Translations under genes and position numbers: made by a program
NCBI GenBank assembly: GCA_037349315.1
Contig: JBAIAC010000007.1
Coordinates: forward strand, 7,316,001 to 7,380,000
Direction: 5' to 3'
DNA from: Chelydra serpentina
Lineage: Eukaryota > Chordata > Testudines > Chelydridae
DNA: 64,000 bases
Notes under the pieces: model-generated
What the model was told of the DNA's origin: nothing
The model's input: only the letters and a program-made list of their open reading frames with translations
The model's database searches: none
Shown here: piece after piece, positions 1-11,700 of the stretch
How positions within the stretch are numbered: position 1 is the stretch's first letter
Layout of the letters: the number at the start of each line of letters is the position of its first letter

Positions 1-1947
1 ATGCCTAATGTTAAGCCTCTGAATAAACAGGGCCTTAATTAGTATTGTATGTATTTGGAACTAATCTGTACCCTGGAAAGAACTAGTTTAACTATATTGT
101 TCCAGTTATTCTGTCAATTACCTTAAGGTCTGGAGAAATGGGAATGGAACTTAACTCATTAAATACAGAAAACTGATAAAGAGAAAACTTATAGAACATT
201 AAAAAAAGCTGTACTGATTTCATAATGCTACAATAGTGTATATAGTTTGATTCAGTGTAAACCTTTGCTGCCAGTGACAGAAAACAAAAACAATCATTAT
301 TCAGCATTTGCTGCTTTCACTCTTCTGTAAAGGCATATATGAAATCCAGAAATCAACAGTATTATTGGAATAATACTTTGCATGGTCCTTGAAGGGATGA
401 CACGATGGGAAGAAGGTGGATCTGAGGGCTGAATTATAAACTGGCTTGAAAAAAACCTCAAAACACTAGGATCATTGTGTGTGTATTCATGCACGTGTGA
501 ATGTCTTTCTTAAATCGGGTTAGCTACCTAGTGTTTAGCTAATTCAGGTTAAAATAGCAGTGAAAACACAGCAACTTGGCTATTAACTCAGGTTAACAGT
601 ATAATACCAGGCTCCTCTACAGGCTTTGACTCGAGCTGCTAACCCAAGTTAAAAGCCAAGTTGCCATGTCTTCATTGCTGCTTTAACCCAAATTAAATAC
701 CCTGTTCTTGCAGTGCAGACATACCATGAGACAGTGGACTCCAGTGGAATGAGAGCTTTCTGGGACTGTATTGAAAGAAGGAGCCAATAGAAAATCCCAC
801 TCCCCTACAGAGATAGAGAATGCTGGGGTTGATAAGAGGAAGAGGGAAAGGAGCCATGTATACCCTTCCCTCTATAGAGAGTCAGGGAATACTCCTTTCT
901 CCTAGAAGGAAGAATTACAGGTAAGAAAACTGCCACAAGCAGGAGGGAAAAGAAAGCCCCCATCACCTTTCTAGTGCTGAAAACTACTCTTCTTTCACTC
1001 TTCTCAAAATGCAAAAAGCCACCCTCAGCACACACCTAGCTGCCCATAAATCTACCTTTTCCTTTGACAATTGCTTCAATGTATTATCTGTTGCAGTTAT
1101 GTATTATTAATATTAAATTCTGCAGCAGCACTGACACATTTGGGGGCAGCATAAAATAAACAGCTTTTCAAGTGGAAAGCCTGTATTCACGATTAAATAT
1201 AAATATGAATGCTAGGTACATTGTATTAATTGCTATTTATTTTAATATTTAGTTCCATAAAAAATCAGTTACTGGATGTGCTTTAAGCTGTAATACATTT
1301 CAATATACCACAAAAGGTATGTTTTTCTGGGCATGGGAGGGAGAGACAAAATGTTAAGTATAGGTTGTTCCAATGTATGGAGAGGCTCTGTCTGTGCCTT
1401 TAAAATATAGGGCCCTGGTTTATTTTCCCTGTCTGATCTTCAAAACTGAGCTGTCAGCCATGAAGAGTCTAATGCGTCTAGGCGTCAGTTCATTAAATTC
1501 TTTATTGGGGTAGCCAACTGATGATTGCTCAGTGATTCAAGAACGTGCCCGTTTTAGGATGCCAAGAACTTGCTAAACATGCTCAAGTGAATCTCCTGAT
1601 GTCATTTAAAAGACTTGGGTACCATGTACGAGTGGGTAAGGCATAGTCATAGACCTGGATTTTGAAAAGAGGGCAATGGTAGAATGCCTAGTATGATCAC
1701 CAATCTCATTTCATAATGGCCATCAGAGAGTAAAAGCATTCAGTCACTAGTGACTTGAGTTTGATTTGAAATAGCAGCCTAAGGGGGAAAGATTCTCTAT
1801 CCTATTACCAAATCCTGAGTCATCTACCTCCCTGTGTTATCTAGTTTTAAGATACAGTAGTGCTGGAAATATTTTAAGTGCTTTTAATTTAAACAAATAA
1901 AACACATTCTGTGGCATCATGTCCTTCTCAAGTGGAAAACTGCGTAC
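1..1947. other. SIX6OS1 intron or downstream sequence, no exon recognised
   Basis: This stretch lies 3' of the last SIX6OS1 exon I can place. The CAG|GTACGC donor at its right edge shows that transcription continues into it. I looked for the next exon in the minus direction and found no open segment resembling the remaining C-terminal half of the human protein, so those exons probably lie outside the window. It contains a palindromic repeat (described separately) and otherwise AT-rich sequence with no recognised gene. Confidence 0.6.
528..700. repeat. Palindromic non-autonomous DNA transposon relic (MITE)
   Basis: The two halves are diverged inverted copies centred near 615. The left arm reads aattcaggttaaaatagcag and continues to caacttggc. 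The right arm contains gccaagttg and then gctgctttaacccaaatta. Such foldback structures are typical of MITEs. Termini and target-site duplication were not resolved, so the superfamily is not assigned. Confidence 0.55.
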
Positions 1948-2027
1948 CTGTGTTTCATTATCCACTTGGCTCGAGGAAATACTAGCAATGCCTGAATGGT
2001 CCATGGAATTGTCTCTTTCTTCTCCAT
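1948..2027 (-). CDS. SIX6OS1: SIX6OS1 coding exon (leftmost exon found)
   Basis: This 80-nt exon lies between an acceptor reading aataatgcag and the donor CAG|GTACGC. It adds two bases to the codon left open by the preceding exon, then codes for 26 residues beginning GEERDNSMDHSG and ending SSSQVDNETQ. The human protein has a comparable low-complexity S/T/N/D stretch (DNHSKCSHITTITSSQ as I recall it). The exon ends in phase 0. The region is hydrophilic and poorly conserved, as expected for the C-terminal half of this protein. Identification depends mainly on phase continuity with the stronger exon upstream. Confidence 0.7.
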
Positions 2028-2551
2028 CTGCATTATTCAATAAACGTTACTTAACATTGTTAGCAGTATTATATTTAAACAGTGTGCCATAATTAAACTG
2101 AACTTGTGAATAAAACTAATCAACTTGGCATTTAATATGAATCTGAGGGAAATGTATCGCACAGTATGAAAGTACCAGGCGATTTACTGTAAACTAATGT
2201 ATGCAGTTATTGTATTTTATTTGTATTTGAAAATTTTCACCAATGCAAAATTTCAAATATTTCAATACTGTGTACTGGATTTACCTAAAATGAGTAAAAT
2301 ACTATCATGTCCCTTATGGCAGAGAAGAGACAGGAATCAGAGGTAGGGGGAGATTTTCAAAGCACAAAGGGCAGTAAGGCGTCCAACTCCCACTGAAAGT
2401 CTGAATTAAATGCCATAGTAGAGACTGTTGATTTGATAAGTTACTATGGTTTCTATATTTTCATTACTTTTGTAATCAAATTCCACACAGCCCTGCTCCC
2501 CCCCCCACAAAAAAATGAAAGAAAGAATAACATTAAAAACACACACTGCAC

Positions 2552-2691
2552 CTGTTTCTGTCCTTTGCAAAGACAGTCTAAGTGTCTGTACAGATTGGAC
2601 TAATTTCTGAGGAATACAAGGCAGATGTAATGGTTTATACTGTTGATGTTTCCCATTTAATAAATGTAGATTTCCAATCTCTTCAAACATC
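2552..2691 (-). CDS. SIX6OS1: SIX6OS1 coding exon
   Basis: A 140-nt exon with acceptor tttaatttag and donor CAG|GTGCAG. The first base completes the Arg codon of the previous exon. It then reads MFEEIGNLHLLNG, continuing through HLPCIPQKLVQSVQ to QRTETG. The segment LPxxxQKLVxxxxxxxS is recognisable in human C14orf39, where I recall LFLPYESQKLVRPIKMHS. The exon leaves one base for the next exon, which supplies two. SIX6OS1 is a component of the meiotic synaptonemal complex central element that associates with SYCE1 and is required for chromosome synapsis in mice. Confidence 0.85.
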
Positions 2692-3139
2692 CTAAATTAA
2701 AAATTGAGTTAACAATTAAAAATGAAATTTAGTAAAACATGACTATTGTAACTGGAGTTTTCAAAGGTGTTTTCTTCCCAAGATCCACACTTCAAGAAAG
2801 ATCTAAACCCTTTTCGCCCAGAAATCCATCAAATTTCAAACTTTCCTTAAAGCTTGCAAGCCAAGCATAAAGAGGTCTTGAAGAGAGCAGAAGCTGGAAG
2901 TGGCAATGGGTTGATCATAACTAAAGGGACACAGTCAATTTGAAAGTCTGTCATTATAAATGAAAAAAATAAAAGTAGTTTCAGGTACTTGCCCTCAAGT
3001 CCAAATGTTTGCATTATTTTATAATTTTGAAATCAAAATTTCCTAATTTAAAAAAAAAGGTTCTCTTTCCCTGTTGCTGTCTGAAAGATCCACATAGCAC
3101 AGCAACACATACACAAAACAGGAAACTGACTTGATCTAT

Positions 3140-3265
3140 CAGTGCACTTAAGCACATGAAAGCAAGTGTTTACTTTAAGCAAGTAAATAATTCCAGTGAA
3201 GTCAATGGGACTACTCAAAGGCTTAAAGTTACACATATGCTTATTGCTTTGCTGGATTGAGGCAT
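3140..3265. repeat. Palindromic interspersed repeat
   Basis: The left side carries cacttaagcacatg and tttactttaagc. The right side carries the inverted partner gcttaaagttacacatatgc and ends gctttgctggattgaggc. The core tgaagtcaatgggactact is a motif I recognise from many amniote interspersed repeats. It resembles a foldback MITE of uncertain superfamily. Confidence 0.5.
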
Positions 3266-3633
3266 AATGAACTAAACAGGTGACCATACACCAAGTGCTG
3301 TCTAATGCACAAAACAACCTGGGGGAAAAGAGAAAACATTTTCGGTTGTAGTAATCATAGGTATTACTTCTAGCAATAGTGGATACTAAATCCTCCAAAA
3401 GAAGTGTGATATTAAAGCTGATAGTGTCATTTTAAGATGTCATAGAAATCAATGCATGGCAAGTGCTGAAAAGTAACCAGGGATAAACTGAGAGCTTTTG
3501 CTAGGACTACTTAGTTGCATTTTATTCAGGACTAGGCTGTTTGGTGACACCTTGTTGAGGCCTTCATTCTGCACTGAATTGGACAAGGCTGTGATATAAT
3601 GGCAGTTATGAGCAAAAACTACCTGATACTACA

Positions 3634-3770
3634 GGCCAGATTTTTAAAGATATTTAGATACCTAAAGATGCAATTGGGTGCCTAGTGGGATGTTCAAAAG
3701 CCAGTGGGAGCTAGGCATCCAGGTGCTTTTGAAATCTTTAGGTGCCTAAATACCTTTAACAATCCGGCCC
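3634..3770. repeat. Palindromic MITE with TIR-like ends
   Basis: The left end reads aggccagatttttaaagata followed by tttagatacctaaaga. The right end is its inverted counterpart, tctttaggtgcctaaatacc followed by tttaacaatccggccc. The arms extend nearly to the centre, so the whole element can fold back on itself. No coding capacity. Confidence 0.6.
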
Positions 3771-4340
3771 TATGGGAATAAAGTATTTTTACATTATTTA
3801 TCATTCCAGGAAAATACATCTTTCAATCAGAGCTACTGAAACAAGACTTCAATCACATGTCATAATTTCTTAAGATGACAAAGATAAATATTTAAATGAA
3901 GTTTTAGGAATAAAGACCTTCAAATCAGCTTGGAGTTAAACTTAACTCATGTACACGGTGGTTATATATTTCCCCCCTAAAAATGCTATTGAAAAAAATC
4001 CATAGGAATCATATGGTCTTTCCTTCTCTCTGACTTAACTGATAATCATTAAAAAAAAATCAAACTACGGACTGAAGCTCAAAATGTTCAAAATTGCAGC
4101 ACGAACAAAAAAGATAATTTGTCTTCAGTATCTACTTCAGCTATATTGTTATTAGTCATCTGAGTAGATAAGAAATCTTTATCTTGATCATAATTGCAAA
4201 ACAGATAATTCTTTTATTTTTTTGCCAAGGTGCTCTTCAGATGGCAAAAGTAGACGCTCTAAAGCCAAAATAAAATCTCCTGTCCAAAGCAGTAATTTCT
4301 TTATCCTAGCTTGATGAAGCTGTGATACATCAGTGAACAT

Positions 4341-4582
4341 GGCCTTGTCTTCACTACAATATTTATTGTGTTAGAACACAACCTTGAAGAGCCTCATTAA
4401 CACAATGCTCAAGGTGACTTTGCTATCAGCATAGACAAAGACAAGTAGTGCTGAGTATTTTTAACCATGACTAGCTGACGTGATGCGGAACATGACTTGT
4501 CCTTACCTACAGCGCCTGTACTTTCATGGTTGGCACTGACTCTTCAAGGTCATGTTCTAAATTTCACAGTACAGACAAGCCT
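4341..4582. repeat. MITE with long terminal inverted repeats
   Basis: It starts ggccttgtcttcactacaat and ends acagtacagacaagcc. Deeper in the arms, agaacacaaccttgaagagc pairs with gactcttcaaggtcatgttc. The ggcttgtctNcact terminus resembles that of the Harbinger-like MITEs elsewhere in this window, so it may belong to that group. No clear target duplication was identified. Confidence 0.6.
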
Positions 4583-4920
4583 CTTATGAATATTTTTATT
4601 CTCAAACATATCATGAACTTTTTCCTTTAGTAAATAAAATCTAATTAGTCATGATCTAGAGAGGATGAAAGAATTACAATTACAGTCGATGGAATAGGCT
4701 TTCCAGACAGCTTTGGCAAAAATCTCTTATTTAGAAAACAAATAGTTTAGATACTCAAAGGGAGCATTAAAATCTCTTGTCAAACTGAGAAACAATTGTG
4801 CACTTTGACTCTCAAACACTTTTGGAAAACCTAAAGCATGAACACTACATATGTCAGTGTCATTTTTTAAGACTTCAACCTTTCTCAGCAATAGCACATT
4901 ATCTATAACTGATAAACAGA

Positions 4921-5110
4921 GGGTGGGATTTTTCAAAAGAGACTGAGTCACTTGGGAGCATAAATCCCTTTGAAAAATCAAAGGAATCTGTGCTCCTAAC
5001 TTACTTAGGTCCAGGTCCTCAAAGGTATTTAGGTACCTAATTCACACTTAAATGAATGAGAGAAATACTTTGGAGGATCTGGATCTTAAGGTTTTTTTGG
5101 AAATCCCACC
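4921..5110. repeat. Inverted-repeat MITE
   Basis: The left terminus gggtgggatttttcaaaaga is matched in inverse at the right terminus by ttttttggaaatcccacc. The interior contains aggtatttaggtacctaatt, the type of sequence seen in the repeat near 3634. Non-coding. Confidence 0.55.
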
Positions 5111-6396
5111 TGAAGAATTTCAGTTCGTTCTTATTTAGTGTTGGCTACTGTTAGCCTTTTTTGCTTCTCTTTATTTCTGACGTCTTACCAACAAAAGGGG
5201 AAAAAAAGGAGACAGGGATGCATGCTAACATATTTATGCAGGTGTAACTGATGTACATGTCCAAATCATCAGAAATCAAACATTTGAACACATCGTAAGT
5301 CTGTGAGAGAACATAAACAGAGACTTCAATGAATGGGGATTTCTGGAAGAGATTTCAAGGATAGTAAAATGATAAATGCTTCCATTTTTATCCTAATAAA
5401 CACTAATTTAAAAGCTTTAAAAATATATCGTGTTCATTTTACAAGGAGATCATAATGCAAGACAATTTAGTGCACAACAATCAGGCCAAGTCCTTAAGAC
5501 ATACTTGGAGCTTAAAATAGTTTTTCAATTTTGTATAGGGTGTTAGGTCCTCATTTTGGTACTCACCAAAGGTCCAATATAAATGTAGGCTGGCCCTGAC
5601 AATGATTTTCAGTCAGTTGTAAATGAGCTGAAATTAAACTAAGGCTCAGTTGTAAATGACCACTGACTAATTTACTAAGCCATTAATCCTGTCTATACAG
5701 CTTTCAATCATACATGTTTTTAAGAATTAAATTAGGGTTTAGATTTCTTAAGTGGCTCAAACAATGAACTGATCACAGATGACATTTGGAAGCCTATAAA
5801 ACCTGGATTTTTGTGTAGTAAAGATGATGTGGCTGTTACTTCTGATTTCACAATAACTGCAGCAATATTCAACAGATGCAAGATGTAAACATAATTCTAA
5901 GCAGTGGTGGTGTGAATCAAAGACCAACACTTAACAGATTTGAATAAGATGTCTTCAGACAGATTCAGCTTTTTAAAATCAAGTTTTCCCCAGCTTTTAC
6001 TAAAAACCCAAGATATGTGAAATTTTATTAAATAATTAAATCCCTTTGTGTCGGGATGAGATGTGCAGCATTCATAGCAACAACCATGGGTGTAGTTTGG
6101 GGGGCAGGAGGTGTGTTGTCCCCCGAAACTGCAAGCCTCGGGCTGGCGCAGAATTCTTCCTCCCTCCACCCACCCAACACATGGCCCTGTTTGCCTGACA
6201 GGAGCTGTCCCCTCATATATAGAAGTCAAACCTCACCAATGGGTTGGTGAAGCCACTGTGGAGAAGCTGAGCTGATTCTCTGCACAGAACGGAGGGGAAA
6301 TTCTAGTGCCACAGAGAACCCAGGCTTTATACAGGGTTCCAGGCTTTGCCCCATCACACTTATCCACAGACTGTAGAACTGACTTTAAAAGTTTAC

Positions 6397-6488
6397 CTTT
6401 CTTTAAACTCCTTCCTTTTCTCTAGATTTTTTTTACTTTTTCCTTCAATAATTTTAGAATGATTTTGATCTTCTGTACTCCTTTCAAA
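6397..6488 (-). CDS. SIX6OS1: SIX6OS1 coding exon, basic coiled-coil segment
   Basis: A 92-nt exon with acceptor aatttttaagcag and donor AAAG|GTAAAC. It opens in phase 0 with FERSTEDQNHSKIIEGKSK and ends KNLEKRKEFKE plus two bases of an Arg codon. This matches the human stretch ETLEEKNKNTENRKELKERIFG as I recall it, and the following exon supplies the last base of the Arg codon. The segment is strongly charged and helical in character. Preceding and following exons are in phase. Confidence 0.88.
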
Positions 6489-8640
6489 CTGCTTAAAAAT
6501 TAATGAATAAAATACATGTCAAAAGTTGAAAAATATTTACTGCCTGCCACAGATGTCTGCTGATGTTGCTAAATCCATTCATAGATAAGAGCTCTTAAGA
6601 GGGTCTCTTTAATTATTATAACATTACTATCCCTAAGCCATTTTATTAAGTGTTTATCCAGAGCCTTGCACAGTGGCACCTTCTCTGATTGGGGTACTCA
6701 GGCACTACGGTAATATAAATAAATCAATCAATAATACTTGGGTAGGGACTGACTCTGTTCCCACTGCAGTTTTGACTTCATTTTTGACATTGACTTTAAT
6801 GGAATCAAGACTGTCCCTTAGTTTATAGAACTGCAGTGCAGCTTCTTGATCATTTTTATGCCTCTGATACAATGAAGTATGTTTCAATGATGGATCAATT
6901 TAGGCTATTGTTCCCCTTCTAAATCCTTTATCTATCCGCAGCAAGCCAGCAAGTAGCAAATTAATAGTAATATATCAAAAGAAGAGCAAATAATAAAGAA
7001 TTGGACTAATATATACTGGAAACATGAAACCAATATCAGATTAAACAAAAATATCTGTCCTAATGCTAAATCTTCACATGAGAGAATAATCTTTCTTCCC
7101 ATATCTTCCATATTTACAAAGAGATGTGTATGTTTTAGGATAATCTGATCCTTTTATGTGATTTCCAATTCTCACACCTTCTCTCTCTCTAGGTCTTCTC
7201 GAAGGCAAAATGTAAGTTCATGGTAGTTCAGCAATATTTCAAGACTTCCAGATCTCCACTTCTTCTAAAAGCTCACCAAGCTAGAAGCCCAACCTAGAGT
7301 GAATGTAGTCAACGTCCAAATACCTCTCTCCAACAATTCATTGTAGGCACCTGCCAGTTCACATTCTAGAACGTGACGTAAAGTATCACAGAAATTCAGT
7401 CTGGGGAGATGTTATGTAAGTCCCTAAAAACCATTTTAACAATGTCCTAGAGCAAACTCTTTCATAGTGGAACTATAAGAGTATGAATTCAAAATTCATT
7501 AACATTTAATTCTTATTTGGTTAATGTGCATAAATGTATTACAATAATTCCAACACTGCATCAACTACATAATGCTATACTCAGGTTGGAGACTAATTCC
7601 CCAGCTTCTAAAGTTTTGGAAGTCTTCAGGAAGAACTCAGGATAAACTGTTCAGGAAGACATCACCAAGAGGTCCTGGACTGGAGAAAATTTCCCAAGCA
7701 TTTAAGGAATTCCAAATTCCCATACAGTATATATCTTATTATGCTAAAAGTATTCTGGATGAAACACTACTGACAGTGAGCTAACCTGGATATTATGGGA
7801 CATACTGTGCCTTACTGCCACTGCTCACACTCTCAGGGTGCAGAGGGGCCACAGAGCAACAGAAGGAATTTTGGTTAAGTTAGCCAAAATGCCTCCTGGG
7901 CAGTGCATGTTGGAGTAACAGCTTCGGCATCCACTGACAGGTATACAGTGTGCCTTCCTCCACACCAAGCCAGCTCAGATGGGCAGTGTGTTAGGAGTGT
8001 GGGACCATGGCTCTGTCCTTACATACACCTTGTTAGGAAGGTGGTCCTAGCTGGGAGCAGTGCTTCTGCTACCCAACGGGACTATGTTTAGCTCTGGTGC
8101 AAAGGCACAAGCTGTGGAGATGAGAATCATCTGAGACAGAGAATTATCTAACATTACATCTATTCAAAAGAGAACAGGAATGTTTGCCATTCTGACAATG
8201 AACTCCATATTTAGGTACAATGCATTCATATTCACAAGGTTAACTTGCAACATCTTAAATGCCAGCAGGAGCTGGGAGCACTGTGGCTCATTTAGGAATG
8301 TCACTGATAGGTTTAGCCTTCTTGAGCTGGAAGGGAGGTCACCATGACACTGTGCCTTGAGGGAAATGATGGTGTAAGATGAGATCAATATAAGGCAATC
8401 CTCAAGAGTCCATAAATACATGGAGTCACATTTCCCCCTTTCCTAAATAGAACACTTACAATGTAACAGATACAATAGAGTAATTACTAATTCTGGAGTC
8501 ATCCTGTATGCCCGTGTGCTAGGAAACACAATATACTGTTATCACTACAGAAAGACAGTGACATATTAGTGTATATCCATGCATATACAAATGCAAAATA
8601 CAACTGTATATAATTAAATTATGTATTAATACACTGTTAC
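6489..8640. other. SIX6OS1 intron, no gene seen
   Basis: This intron of 2.15 kb has no recognised exon. The part around 7.78-8.10 kb is less AT-rich and looks like an unidentified interspersed repeat, but I could not define its ends. Confidence 0.5.
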
Positions 8641-8749
8641 CTGTTTGAAATAATTAATTTTCATTTCTACTTCATCTGCTTCTTTCTCTAGTTCAAAAGA
8701 TTTCTGGGTAAAAACTGCAGCATGCTTGAGGACATCTTGTGTTTTTTCC
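8641..8749 (-). CDS. SIX6OS1: SIX6OS1 coding exon, coiled coil
   Basis: The donor is CAG|GTAACA. The acceptor is most simply placed after cttatctgag, giving 1 + 36 codons ending in phase 0. The product starts EKTQDVLKHAAVFTQKSFEL and ends with an acidic-basic helical stretch finishing INYFKQ. It parallels human CETQDILKHASNLTKSSSEL and EINYLNQQ as I remember them. An acceptor 13 bases further upstream (after ataaaag) keeps the same phase and cannot be excluded. The start phase does not fit the exon at 11076, so an intervening exon is needed. Confidence 0.85.
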
Positions 8750-9250
8750 CTCAGATAAGCACTTTTATGTTAAAGAATCAGTGAGTATAGTATGTGTAAC
8801 ATATAGTCATGTCAAAGAATACAGACATTAAACTATTAAATCTGTATGTATTATACTGAAAAAGTTTCTATCTAAACAGTCTATGAATTACACCTATATA
8901 TATATGATCCCTATAAGGGGCAAAATTCCCATTGGGTCATATGCTGAGGTCTTATACTCGGGGCCTAAATGTCCCCTGCACTGTTAAAACCTGCTGTAGG
9001 GAGATTTGGGGGAGGAAATCTTAGTGAGGATTTGGTTTTGGAGATTTTCCTACATTGTCTGTCGGGGGAGTGGAGTGTGCCCCCTCACAAAAAAGGGTGC
9101 AAGGGCCACCTACAGGCCTGCAGAATCAAGGAGCCCAGGGTCATCCACGTGCAGGCTATGTGCCTCCACATTAGTGTTGAATTCACTGGAGCTGCATTAA
9201 CAGGGACTCCCTGCTGGTCACAGTAAGGGACTGTGCACTAGAAGTACTCT

Positions 9251-9551
9251 AGAGGCTGGTCTACACTAACCCCCCAATTCGAACTAAGATACGCAACTTC
9301 AGCTACGTGAATAACGTAGCTGAAGTCGAACTATCTTAGTTCGAATGAAAAGGTACTTACCCGGGGTCCACACGTGGCGCGCAGGCTCCCCCGTCGACTC
9401 CGCCTACTCCGTTCGTCGAGCTGGATTACAAGCGTCGACGCGGGAGCACTTCCTGGTTCGATTTATCGCGTCTAGACAGACGCGATAAATCGAACCCAGA
9501 AGATCGATTGGACTCATCCGACAGGACGCGTTAGTATAGATGTACCCCTAG
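9251..9551. mobile_element. Harbinger-like palindromic MITE
   Basis: The ends are gaggctggtctacactaac and its diverged inverse gttagtatagatgtacccc. Internal foldbacks are conspicuous: acttcagctacgtgaataac faces gtagctgaagt, and tcgatttatcgcgtctagac faces its own inverse. A three-base TAG flanks both sides. A related copy lies near 15.99-16.29 kb. The element is CpG-rich compared with its surroundings and non-coding. The superfamily is inferred from the short target duplication and the TIR style. Confidence 0.65.
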
Positions 9552-10864
9552 GGTATGACTGTATTCCCTTTTCCAGATAAGGTCCATGGAGTCCCAGCCC
9601 ACCCAATCACACCCTTATCCCCTCAGTGCAGACACTGGATATACAGAAAGAGTTCTGCCATGCCCAGCGTGGTGGTGGGGGTGCTGAAGAGTTGGCTGAT
9701 CTCCCATAATGTGCAGAAATGGAGAGATTCATGAAAGGGCATCGCCTCTGAGGTAAGGATCTGGCCCAGAGTTTTTACTCAGTCCTTAAGCAAACTCTCT
9801 TTAAAGCCAATGGGAGTTTTGTATGAGTAAGTTCTGAGGGCCAGAGGTTTCCTTAATTGTGTGCATGTAACTGCCATTGTAATTAAAAGGGGGTGCGAAT
9901 GGGTAAGAAATGGTGATATTTGACCAATAAGTGGGAAGAGGGGTCCAGCCAACTACACAGCACTGTTTCCTACATGTGTGCGCGCACACACCTATGTCCT
10001 GGAGCCCTTTCGGGTTCCAGATCCACACTGGAGAGACAGTGAGGTTCAGCGGAACCCTTGTGGAATGGAGAAAAGCATTTTTCCCCCCCAAGCTGCTCTG
10101 GAGGTTACCTTGTAGTGCAGCTACAATGTAGTTACGCAGCTGGGAGGTGGCAGGATTGCTTCAGGGGGCCTTGGAGCCAGTGCAGAGGCACGTGCTATAT
10201 GTGCAGATAGTCTCAGCAGACTTTTGAGTCAAGGTTTGGAGACTAAATCTTCTTATTCTTCCATGCTGTAGGAAAGCCCCACCCTTCTCTAATGGAACAT
10301 TTTGATAGAAACTTCATGAAAGGAACCTGTTTTCTTCCTTCAGGGGCCCCACTCATGGAGGGTATTATTTGGCCCTCAATTTTCCCTCAGGCAAAATTCC
10401 TGCAGAAATAATGTCTAAGGGTAAAGTTGTAATTTAATGACAGTAATTTCTTGTGGCTATTATCAAATTCAAGGCTACAAAGATAGTGAAAAAGCCAAAC
10501 ATAAACTTTCCTACCCACCAGCCACTAAATATAGAGCATGTGTCATGGATACATCTGTAACGCCCAATCAGAAAGTGACCTAAAAGGAGCAGGTTCTGAA
10601 AAAAAAAAAGTTGCATTTTAGGTTGTTCATTCACTAATGTCATATTCTTTGCAAAGACAATGAATATATAATATTAATTGGTTGGGGAAGCACTTTGCAT
10701 TTGTGCTAACATGCTGTACAGAAAGAGCAATATAATACAAGACGTAGAATAAAAGCAATACTAGGAACAGCGTACAATAAATGTTTGAAAATGAACTTCA
10801 AAATAGTAAAAGAAGCCTCCGGTGCAATGGAATACTCTAAGGACCTGTTAACACAAACCAAAGG

Positions 10865-11036
10865 ACATGTGGCCTAGAGGAATGAGCAGTCAGGAAGCCC
10901 TGTGTTGAAATCCAGGTTTTGCCACTGACTCCATTTGTATAATGGAGAAAATAATTCTTACCTATGAAGGAGATTAATTAGGTCATGTTTGTACAATGCT
11001 TTGAATTTGCAATGCACTATAAATTATTATTATTTA
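10865..11036 (+). mobile_element. MIR-like (CORE) tRNA-derived SINE
   Basis: The head reads gtggcctagaggaatgagca and continues with a B-box-like stretch, gttgaaatccaggttttgcc, then actgactcc. The tail, ggagattaattaggtcatgt followed by ttgtacaatgctttg, matches the typical 3' part of vertebrate MIR-type SINEs. It stops about 40 bases short of the donor site of the neighbouring SIX6OS1 exon. Confidence 0.7.
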
Positions 11037-11075
11037 GATTGGACCCTATTGGTATTAATATGGTAATACTGGTAC

Positions 11076-11263
11076 CTAAAATATCCAAAAGGGTAGCTTC
11101 CTTCCATTTAAATTGTTCAGAATGTTTCAGAACTCTATTCTGGACTTCTTCAATCTCTTTTTTTTTCATATAATATTCCTGAGCAAGAGCATTTTCTGAA
11201 TATTTTGCTTTGTGTTGTTTCAAAATCTCTTTATACTGATTCATGTGATCCTGATACATTTTC
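11076..11263 (-). CDS. SIX6OS1: SIX6OS1 coding exon, central coiled coil
   Basis: This 188-nt exon is the longest and clearest of the gene in this window. Its acceptor follows gttttaacag and its donor is TTTTAG|GTACC. It encodes KMYQDHMNQYKEILKQHKAK, then YSENALAQEYYMKKKEIEE and VQNRVLKHSEQFKWKEATLL. This tracks human MYHDYICQYKEVLKQYQLKY and EEIQSRVLACTEQLKMNET. The helical heptad pattern fits the N-terminal coiled-coil region by which the protein acts in the synaptonemal complex central element. The exon begins with one base completing a Lys codon and ends with one base. Confidence 0.93.
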
Positions 11264-11700
11264 CTGTTAAAACAACGAAGTGGAATAATGTTTTGATTCA
11301 GAATACTTCTTACATTAATGTATTGTAAGTCATTTAACTTAAGAAATGTTAATTATGTAAAAAAAATCAACTCAATTAGATCTGTTACTCTGTTGAAAAA
11401 GGTCAGGTTATGATTAGTACAACCTTATTTGGCTGTACTTATTCCCTTTCATGGAATACTATGCAGTACAAAATAGAATACACAGTTGTGAAATGAAAAC
11501 AATTGGTTCTCATTGTTCTGAAAGTAATGCAGAATATACATGTTCAAAGACAGCTTTGCAGCATTCAGATGGTTTAATTTCTATATGGCTTAACATAAAC
11601 ATACAGCAGGCCAAAGTCTCTGCTGACATAAATTGACACAGTTTTACTGATTTCAATGGAGCTGAGCCAATTTATGGCCCAGCTTCCTTAGGTGCTTCTC

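Larger units (their letters stand above)
2692..6396. other. SIX6OS1 intron with small inverted-repeat elements
   Basis: This intron of about 3.7 kb holds several short palindromic repeats, listed separately (near 3140, 3634, 4341 and 4921). Between them the sequence is AT-rich and I see no coding exon. Short open frames here are not supported by splice sites or similarity. Confidence 0.6.
8750..11075. other. SIX6OS1 intronic region with an undetected exon
   Basis: The flanking exons end in phase 1 and begin with one base. An exon of length 3n+1 must therefore lie here if the gene is intact; in human it would encode roughly the 19 residues beginning VPAPFPSL. I did not find it with confidence. 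The interval also holds a Harbinger-like MITE, an unassigned repeat around 9.0-9.24 kb and a SINE next to the right-hand exon. Confidence 0.6.

Noticed and set aside
297..1035. Minus-strand open frames that might be further SIX6OS1 exons
   Set aside because: No matching residues, and no acceptor/donor pair in the needed phase 0 was convincing.
4727..4981. 84-residue minus-strand open frame between SIX6OS1 exons
   Set aside because: It lacks similarity to the gene, overlaps a MITE at its end, and phase already links the flanking exons without it.
10434..10500. Possible missing SIX6OS1 exon (ALNLIIATR after a good acceptor, ttcactatctttgtag)
   Set aside because: The residues weakly resemble human TLNIVNLR, but no GT donor follows in the required phase and the preceding conserved residues are absent.
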